The notes under the pieces are model-generated. The model did no database searches. It saw only the letters and a program-made list of their open reading frames with translations, and was not told the origin of the DNA. Source: Stenotrophomonas maltophilia (GTDB lineage: Bacteria > Pseudomonadota > Gammaproteobacteria > Xanthomonadales > Xanthomonadaceae). Taken from it: a stretch of DNA of 64,000 bases. This document shows positions 59,411-64,000 of the stretch, piece by piece. The stretch is from the NCBI RefSeq assembly GCF_004684085.1, contig NZ_SRHZ01000006.1, forward strand, positions 1-64,000. Reading direction: 5' to 3'. Each line of letters starts with the position of its first letter. Position 1 is the stretch's first letter. A program made the position numbers and the translations under genes.

Positions 59411-59641
59411 ATGGCCGACGTTGTGCTGCGGGACCTGGACCCGCTGCTGCTGGAACGCATCCGACGGGTCGCGGTTGCCCGCGGATGGACCCATGAACAG
59501 ACCTGCGAGGCCTTGCTGGAGCAGGGCTTGTTCAGCAGTGAACTGGAAGTCCGCTCCGGCTTCGGTGATCCCGAAGTGGACGCCCTGTCCGATGCAATCG
59601 CGGCCCTGCAGGCGCTGCCCGCAGGGCAGGGCTTCGATTAG
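59411..59641 (+). CDS. Small hypothetical protein, FitA/Arc-like N-terminus
   Basis: A 76-residue cytoplasmic protein. The opening ADVVLRDLDPLLLERIRRVAVARGWTHEQTCEALLEQG resembles the ribbon-helix-helix start of FitA-type antitoxins, but no toxin gene is adjacent. ATG 59411 has GGGGAAG 6 bases upstream. It lies 78 bases after ampG and may be co-transcribed with it. I make no functional claim. Confidence 0.65.
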   Translation: MADVVLRDLDPLLLERIRRVAVARGWTHEQTCEALLEQGLFSSELEVRSGFGDPEVDALSDAIAALQALPAGQGFD

Positions 59642-59648
59642 CACCTTT

Positions 59649-59705
59649 GTAGCGTCGAGCCATGCTCGACTGCCGTTCCCGGTAGATCCACGCCATGCGT
59701 GGATC
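59649..59705. repeat. Two GTAG palindromes between convergent genes
   Basis: One unit (59649-59671, stem GTCGAGC/GCTCGAC) and one ATCCACGC unit (59682-59705), both starting GTAG, fill the gap between the small gene and convergent anmK. Confidence 0.8.
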
Positions 59706-59713
59706 GCGCCACC

Positions 59714-60841
59714 TCACGCCAGGTGGATCGCGCCCAGGATCCGCGGCCCCTTCGCCCCGGTCACGCTCGGCAGGTTGCCGGCCAGCCCGTCCATCGTCCG
59801 CTGCGCCAGCCAGGCAAAGCCCATCGCCTCAACGTACTCCGGGTCCAGCCCATGCACCGCGCTGGACTCCACCTGCACTCCCGGCAGCCGCGCCGCCAGC
59901 CGCTTCATCAGCTGCCGGTTGCGCACGCCACCACCACAGACCAGCAGGCGCCGGGTCTGTGGCTGCTGCGTCAGCAGCGCGTCGGCCACCGTGGCCACCG
60001 TCAGCTCCAGCAGCGTCGCCTGCACATCGGCGGCGGCGTACTCGCCTTCGCCCATGTGCGCCTCGGCCCAGGCCAGGTGGAACTGTTCGCGGCCCGTGCT
60101 CTTCGGCGGCGGCAGCGCGAACCACGGGTCCGAACGCCAGCCGGCCAGAAGGCTCTCGTCCACCGCGCCGCTGGCGGCGTAGGCGCCGTCGGCATCGAAG
60201 GTGCGGCCGGTGTGGCGCTGGCACCACGCATCCATCAGCGCATTGGCCGGGCCGGTATCGAAGCCACGCACCGCGCCCTCGCGCGGGATCAGGGTCACGT
60301 TGGCGATGCCGCCCAGGTTGAGCACCGCGCGGTCTTCGTCGGCTGTGCCCAGCATGCCTACATGGAAGGCCGGCATCAGTGGCGCGCCATGGCCACCGGC
60401 TGCTACGTCGCGGCGGCGAAAGTCGCAGACCGTAGTGATCCCGGTCAGCTCGGCGATGCGGTTGCCGTCGCCCAGCTGCACGGTGAAGGCGGGGTCGGCC
60501 AGCGGGCGATGGCGCACGGTCTGGCCGTGCGAGCCGATCGCGCGGACCTGGCTGGGGTCCACCCCGGCCTCGGCCAGCAGCTGATTGGCGGCCTCGGCGA
60601 AGCTGATGGCGATCCGCGCATCCAACTCGCCCAGTTCTTCCAGTGAATCCAGCGGGCCGCCTTCGCCCAGTGCCACCAGCCGCGCGCGCAGCACCGGCTC
60701 CCAGCGGGCGGTCAGCCCATGCACGAAGCGGCAGCCACCGCCGGCGGGGAACTGCACCAGCGCGGCGTCGATGCCGTCGGCGCTGGTGCCCGACATCAGG
60801 CCAAGGTACAGGGGGGCGTCGCTGTCGGCAGTCGTGTTCAT
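59714..60841 (-). CDS. anmK: Anhydro-N-acetylmuramic acid kinase
   Basis: Cell-wall recycling kinase of 375 residues that opens and phosphorylates anhydroMurNAc to MurNAc-6-phosphate. Family text is clear: [58 protein letters not shown] and [17 protein letters not shown] 60841 fits the family start. It lies close to ampG and downstream of the M23 gene, from which a terminator separates it. Confidence 0.94.
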   Translation of the reverse strand: MNTTADSDAPLYLGLMSGTSADGIDAALVQFPAGGGCRFVHGLTARWEPVLRARLVALGEGGPLDSLEELGELDARIAISFAEAANQLLAEAGVDPSQVRAIGSHGQTVRHRPLADPAFTVQLGDGNRIAELTGITTVCDFRRRDVAAGGHGAPLMPAFHVGMLGTADEDRAVLNLGGIANVTLIPREGAVRGFDTGPANALMDAWCQRHTGRTFDADGAYAASGAVDESLLAGWRSDPWFALPPPKSTGREQFHLAWAEAHMGEGEYAAADVQATLLELTVATVADALLTQQPQTRRLLVCGGGVRNRQLMKRLAARLPGVQVESSAVHGLDPEYVEAMGFAWLAQRTMDGLAGNLPSVTGAKGPRILGAIHLA

Positions 60842-60850
60842 GGCAGGCAT

Positions 60851-60886
60851 AAAAAAAGGACGCGGCAAGCTTGGGCTGCCGCGTCC
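60851..60886 (-). terminator. Intrinsic terminator of the M23 peptidase gene
   Basis: A 10-bp stem (GGACGCGGCA at 60858-60867 with its complement at 60877-60886) is followed on the minus strand by seven T (A-run 60851-60857). It lies between the M23 stop and the anmK start, so anmK probably has its own promoter or relies on read-through. Confidence 0.88.
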
Positions 60887-60906
60887 TTCTTCGTCAACGC
60901 AGGGGC

Positions 60907-62379
60907 TCAACCGCGCTTGCGGCCGGTTGCCTGCTTGTCCTTGGCACTGGCGACTTCGGGGGCGGCTTCGTCGCGACTGGTCGGTGCCGGGCTGGCATCG
61001 GCGTAGATCAGCTTCTCCATGCCCTGGATGCGCGCCATTGCCGGTGCAGTCTGCGAGCGGAAGGCGACCAGCTCGGCGCCCTTCAGCGGCTCCGGCGGCG
61101 GCATGGTCACGGTCAGCGGATTACGGTGCTCGCCGTTGACGCGGAATTCGTAGTGCAGGTGCGGGCCGGTCGCCAGGCCGGTCGAGCCGACATAGCCGAT
61201 CACCGTGCCCTGGGCCACGCGCTGGCCGGTCTTGATGCTCGCAAAGCGCGACATGTGCCCGTACAGGGTGGTGTGGCCGCGGCCGTGGTCGAGGATCACG
61301 ACGTTGCCGTAACCGCGCTGCACGCCGGCAAACTGCACGCGGGCGTCGCCGGCGGCCATGATCGGGGTACCCGTGCGCGCGGCGTAGTCCACGCCCTTGT
61401 GCATGCGCATCTTGCCCAGCACCGGGTGCTTGCGCGCGCCGAAGGTCGAGCTCAGCCGCGCGAACGGGATCGGCATGCGGATGAAGCTTTTCTTCAGCGA
61501 ACGGCCGTTGATGTCGTAGTACTCGGCTTTGCCGTTGCGATCGAAGCGGAAGCCGGAATAGGTCTTGCCGCCGGTGGTGAAGGTCGCCGCCAGGATCTTG
61601 CTGGTGTCCACCTTCTCGCCTTCGCGCCAGGTTTCATCCATCACCACGCTGAAGCGGTCGCCCGGCTGCAGGTCCTTGGAGAAGTCGATGTCGTACTTGA
61701 AGATGTCGTCGGTCATGGTCGCGATCGCCGACGGCGACAGCCCGGCCCGTCGGGCCGCGGCATACAGCGAGCTGGTGATCTCGCCGCTGGTGACCACGGT
61801 GCGCGTGGAGGTCTCGCGCTGGGTCACCTTTTCCTTGATGTCATCGCCGGCCAGGCTCAGCTCCACCCGGTTGTCGGCATCGCGGTCGAAGCGGATGCTG
61901 CGCAGGTCGCCGGACAGCGGCATGTCGAAGGCGATCTCGGCGCCCGGACGCAGCCTGGTCAACGCCTCGCGTGCACCGGGATGGTCCAGCACCCGGTGCA
62001 GGGTAGTGGCCGGAATGCCGGCCTTGTCGAACAGGTCGCTCAGGGTCTGGCCGCGCTGCACCCGCAGCACCTGCCAGCTGTCACCGGGCACCTGCTGCTG
62101 GCGGGCCATGGTCAGCGGCGGCAACGGCAGCGCCAGGCTGGTATGGCTGTCGGCGAAGGGCGCGTCGATGGTGTGCGAGAAGCCGGGGACGATCGTTGCC
62201 ACCAGCGCGCCAATGGTCGCGAACAGGCTGGCGTGCACCCAGTGGCGACGGGTCCAGCGCTCACTGAAGGCGGCGGGAAGGTGTTGCCTGAGCTTCCGAT
62301 GCAGGGCGTTGTCGTGCAGGACGTGGAGGCGTTCCTGGAAGCGCTGCTTGCGTGCGCGCCCTTGTTCGGAATTGTGCAT
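60907..62379 (-). CDS. M23-family peptidoglycan endopeptidase (MepM-like)
   Basis: Envelope DD-endopeptidase-like protein of 490 residues. A basic cytoplasmic N-terminus (about 1-45) and one helix (about 48-66) precede an OapA/LysM-like segment ([19 protein letters not shown]), a helical middle domain and the LytM catalytic domain with metal ligands in MHKGVDYAA and GPHLHYEF. Its design is that of MepM (YebA), which cleaves 4-3 cross-links to let new strands insert. A C-terminal charged tail follows. It neighbours anmK and divergent tyrS, a common gammaproteobacterial arrangement. Confidence 0.92.
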   Translation of the reverse strand: MHNSEQGRARKQRFQERLHVLHDNALHRKLRQHLPAAFSERWTRRHWVHASLFATIGALVATIVPGFSHTIDAPFADSHTSLALPLPPLTMARQQQVPGDSWQVLRVQRGQTLSDLFDKAGIPATTLHRVLDHPGAREALTRLRPGAEIAFDMPLSGDLRSIRFDRDADNRVELSLAGDDIKEKVTQRETSTRTVVTSGEITSSLYAAARRAGLSPSAIATMTDDIFKYDIDFSKDLQPGDRFSVVMDETWREGEKVDTSKILAATFTTGGKTYSGFRFDRNGKAEYYDINGRSLKKSFIRMPIPFARLSSTFGARKHPVLGKMRMHKGVDYAARTGTPIMAAGDARVQFAGVQRGYGNVVILDHGRGHTTLYGHMSRFASIKTGQRVAQGTVIGYVGSTGLATGPHLHYEFRVNGEHRNPLTVTMPPPEPLKGAELVAFRSQTAPAMARIQGMEKLIYADASPAPTSRDEAAPEVASAKDKQATGRKRG

Positions 62380-62468
62380 CGGCGGTTCTTTCCTGGCAGC
62401 CCGGGAGCGCGGGCCTGATCGCCGGTTACCATAGACACCTGAGAAAACCGCGTCAAACCCTTGTGCCC

Positions 62469-62489
62469 ATTGGCTTTTGTGAAGCCAAT
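62469..62489. other. Hairpin in the M23-tyrS divergent gap
   Basis: An ATTGGCTT/AAGCCAAT stem with loop TTGTG lies in the 167-base gap, about 58 bases before the tyrS start. It might be part of a leader or a binding site. No T-box is expected in this group and none is seen. Confidence 0.35.
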
Positions 62490-62546
62490 CGGGTTAACTT
62501 TGCTTTAACACCCCACACAAGAATCGGCGTAGCCGGGAGTAGTCAC

Positions 62547-63758
62547 GTGTCCTCGATTGAAGAAGCCCTTGCCCTGATCGGCCGTGGTGCCGACGAGATC
62601 CTCAAGCTCGAGGATCTGCGTGCGCGCCTGCAGGAAGGCCGCCCGCTGCGGATCAAGGCCGGCTTCGACCCCACCGCGCCCGACCTGCATCTGGGCCATA
62701 CGGTGCTGCTGAACAAGCTGCGCCAGTTCCAGGACCTCGGCCACCAGGTCATTTTCCTGATCGGCGACTTCACCGGCATGATCGGCGACCCGTCCGGCAA
62801 GAGCCTGACCCGCAAGCCCCTGAGCCGCGACGACGTACTGGCCAACGCCCGTACGTATGAAGAGCAGGTCTTCAAGGTGCTGGACCGGGAGAAGACCGAA
62901 GTGCGCTTCAACTCGGAGTGGTTCGGCAAGATGGGCGCGGCCGACATGATCCGCCTGGCCGGCCAGCACACCGTGGCGCGCATGCTCGAGCGCGACGACT
63001 TCGCCAAGCGCTATGCCGCCCAGCAGTCCATCGCCATCCACGAGTTCCTGTACCCGCTGGTGCAGGGTTACGACTCGGTGGCCCTGGAGGCGGACGTCGA
63101 GCTCGGCGGTACCGACCAGAAATTCAACCTGCTGATGGGCCGTGGCCTGCAGGAACACCACGGCCAGAAGCCGCAGGTGGTGCTGACCATGCCGCTGCTG
63201 GAAGGCCTGGACGGCGTCAACAAGATGTCCAAGTCGCTGGGCAACTACATTGGTATCAGCGAACCGGCCATCGACATCGTCACCAAGACCATGAAGGTGG
63301 ATGACACCCTGATGTGGCGCTGGATCGAGCTGCTGTCCTTCGACATCAGCCAGGCCGAAGCCGTGCAGCTGCGCGAGCAGGTGGCCGATGGCGGCCTGAA
63401 CCCGCGTGTGGTCAAGCTGCGCCTGGCACGTGAACTGGCGACCCGCTTCCACGACGCTGCGGCGGCCGAGCAGGCCATTGCCGGCTGGGAAGCGGCGGTG
63501 ACCGGGCAGGGCGACATCACCCAGCTGCCGCTGCAGGACGTGGCGATCCCGGCCGAAGGCCTGCGTATCGCCGCACTGCTGACCGCCGCCGGCCTGACCC
63601 CGAGCAATTCCGAAGCCAACCGCAAGCTCAAGGAGCGTGCGGTCAAGGTCGACGGCGAAGTAGTGGAAGACGGCCAGCAGGTGCTGCAGCCGGGCTTCGA
63701 AGGCCTGCTGCAGGTCGGCAAGCGCACCTTCGCCCGCGTGCGCCTGGTCGCTGCCTGA
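62547..63758 (+). CDS. tyrS: Tyrosine--tRNA ligase
   Basis: Class I synthetase of 403 residues that charges tRNA-Tyr. The catalytic domain shows [18 protein letters not shown] (HIGH-type motif), [22 protein letters not shown] and KMSKSLGN, with an S4-like RNA-binding tail ([16 protein letters not shown]). The length and motif wording belong to the type common in gammaproteobacteria outside the enterics. GTG 62547, with GGGAG 8 bases upstream, gives the normal start; upstream ATGs lie inside the M23 promoter region. Confidence 0.94.
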   Translation: MSSIEEALALIGRGADEILKLEDLRARLQEGRPLRIKAGFDPTAPDLHLGHTVLLNKLRQFQDLGHQVIFLIGDFTGMIGDPSGKSLTRKPLSRDDVLANARTYEEQVFKVLDREKTEVRFNSEWFGKMGAADMIRLAGQHTVARMLERDDFAKRYAAQQSIAIHEFLYPLVQGYDSVALEADVELGGTDQKFNLLMGRGLQEHHGQKPQVVLTMPLLEGLDGVNKMSKSLGNYIGISEPAIDIVTKTMKVDDTLMWRWIELLSFDISQAEAVQLREQVADGGLNPRVVKLRLARELATRFHDAAAAEQAIAGWEAAVTGQGDITQLPLQDVAIPAEGLRIAALLTAAGLTPSNSEANRKLKERAVKVDGEVVEDGQQVLQPGFEGLLQVGKRTFARVRLVAA

Positions 63759-63764
63759 CACCAG

Positions 63765-63791
63765 GGAAGGGCCGGCGCAGCCGGCCCTTCC
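63765..63791 (+). terminator. Terminator-like hairpin after tyrS
   Basis: A 12-bp perfect stem (63765-63776 with 63780-63791, loop GCA) lies 7 bases past the stop. The T-tract is weak (TTATG). Confidence 0.7.
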
Positions 63792-63801
63792 TTATGCTCT
63801 T

Positions 63802-63826
63802 GTAGAGCCAAGCCCACGCTTGGCTG
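63802..63826. repeat. GTAG palindrome (AGCCAAGC class)
   Basis: Starts GTAG with stem AGCCAAGC/GCTTGGCT, between the tyrS hairpin and the promoter at the window end. Confidence 0.7.
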
Positions 63827-63900
63827 CTCTTCGCGGGATCCTCCCGCAGCGCGACGGATGAACGGATGCAACATCCGTTGAAAAAAATCGCCACACCCCC

Positions 63901-63929
63901 TTCACAAACGATGGAAATGGGGACATACT
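63901..63929 (+). promoter_or_regulatory. Candidate strong sigma-70 promoter at window edge
   Basis: TTCACA at 63901-63906 and CATACT at 63924-63929 are spaced by 17 bases. An A-rich stretch (63880-63888) lies upstream and a C-rich discriminator follows. A strong growth-regulated promoter of this form suits a ribosomal RNA operon; the gene lies outside the window, so this is inferred. Confidence 0.5.
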
Positions 63930-64000
63930 TCTCCTCCCCCGTCGCAGGGGTCGCCACCAAGGGGCTTCAGCGACACCAGGGCGCCCACCACCGCCGAACG

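Noticed and set aside
62380-62546. T-box or other tyrosine-responsive riboswitch before tyrS
   Set aside because: Only one short hairpin is present and there is no T-box sequence or terminator/antiterminator pair.

Overview
The window is high-GC, densely coded gammaproteobacterial chromosome. It most likely comes from Stenotrophomonas (S. maltophilia complex, family Xanthomonadaceae). Four things support this: an Ax21-family outer-membrane protein, a TonB-dependent receptor and S9/M28 peptidases of Xanthomonadaceae type, an exonuclease III-AmpG-AnmK neighbourhood, and many short palindromes that start or end with GTAG, like the SMAG/REP elements known from S. maltophilia. I found no phage, insertion sequence, integron, tRNA or CRISPR array. 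The assignment rests on recognition of protein sequences, not on a database search.

Layout. 0-7 kb: small membrane protein, MBL hydrolase, M28 peptidase, MHS-type MFS carrier (minus), then two overlapping EamA exporters (YedA-like, RarD). 7-10.5 kb: a large TonB-dependent receptor (minus), with a regular 34-bp tandem array of palindromes upstream. 10.5-18.8 kb: two divergent ABC systems. On the minus strand lie an adaptor, an ATPase and two FtsX-type permeases (MacAB/LolCDE style). On the plus strand lie an ABC-2 ATPase and permease followed by a NarL-type histidine kinase and response regulator. A perfect 14-bp palindrome sits between the two systems. 18.8-19.3 kb: a 495-bp inverted-repeat element. 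19.3-27.3 kb (minus): cytochrome b561 with a membrane-anchored catalase-like protein, M17 aminopeptidase, YigB-like HAD phosphatase, AI-2E permease, a yqjDE-like membrane trio, and a DegQ/DegP-type protease.

27.8-38.8 kb: Lys/Ala-rich histone H1-like protein, conserved hypotheticals, S9 dipeptidyl-peptidase, Ax21 protein, an orphan LuxR-type regulator with a degenerate receiver pocket, a TorF-like porin, a divergent LysR/MFS pair, YehS and YdfG-like proteins. 38.9-47.3 kb: SPOR protein-argS and radC (minus) with a LuxR-type regulator, then the coaBC-dut-phosphomannomutase operon (plus). 47.5-55.5 kb: a complete kdpFABCDE potassium system (minus), including a 30-aa kdpF and a candidate KdpE box. 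55.6-64 kb: a coiled-coil periplasmic protein, pyrE, xth-ampG, a small protein, anmK, an M23 endopeptidase and tyrS. The window ends in a strong-looking promoter whose gene lies outside.

Themes. Envelope homeostasis dominates: peptidoglycan recycling and remodelling (ampG, anmK, M23, SPOR), efflux (two ABC systems, MFS, EamA), periplasmic proteolysis and outer-membrane proteins. The AmpG/AnmK region matters because muropeptide import drives beta-lactamase induction in this genus. The observations I would check first are the Cys-to-Glu change in the CoaC active-site flap of CoaBC, the KdpE-box candidate, the palindromic operator between the divergent ABC systems, and the 495-bp inverted-repeat element.
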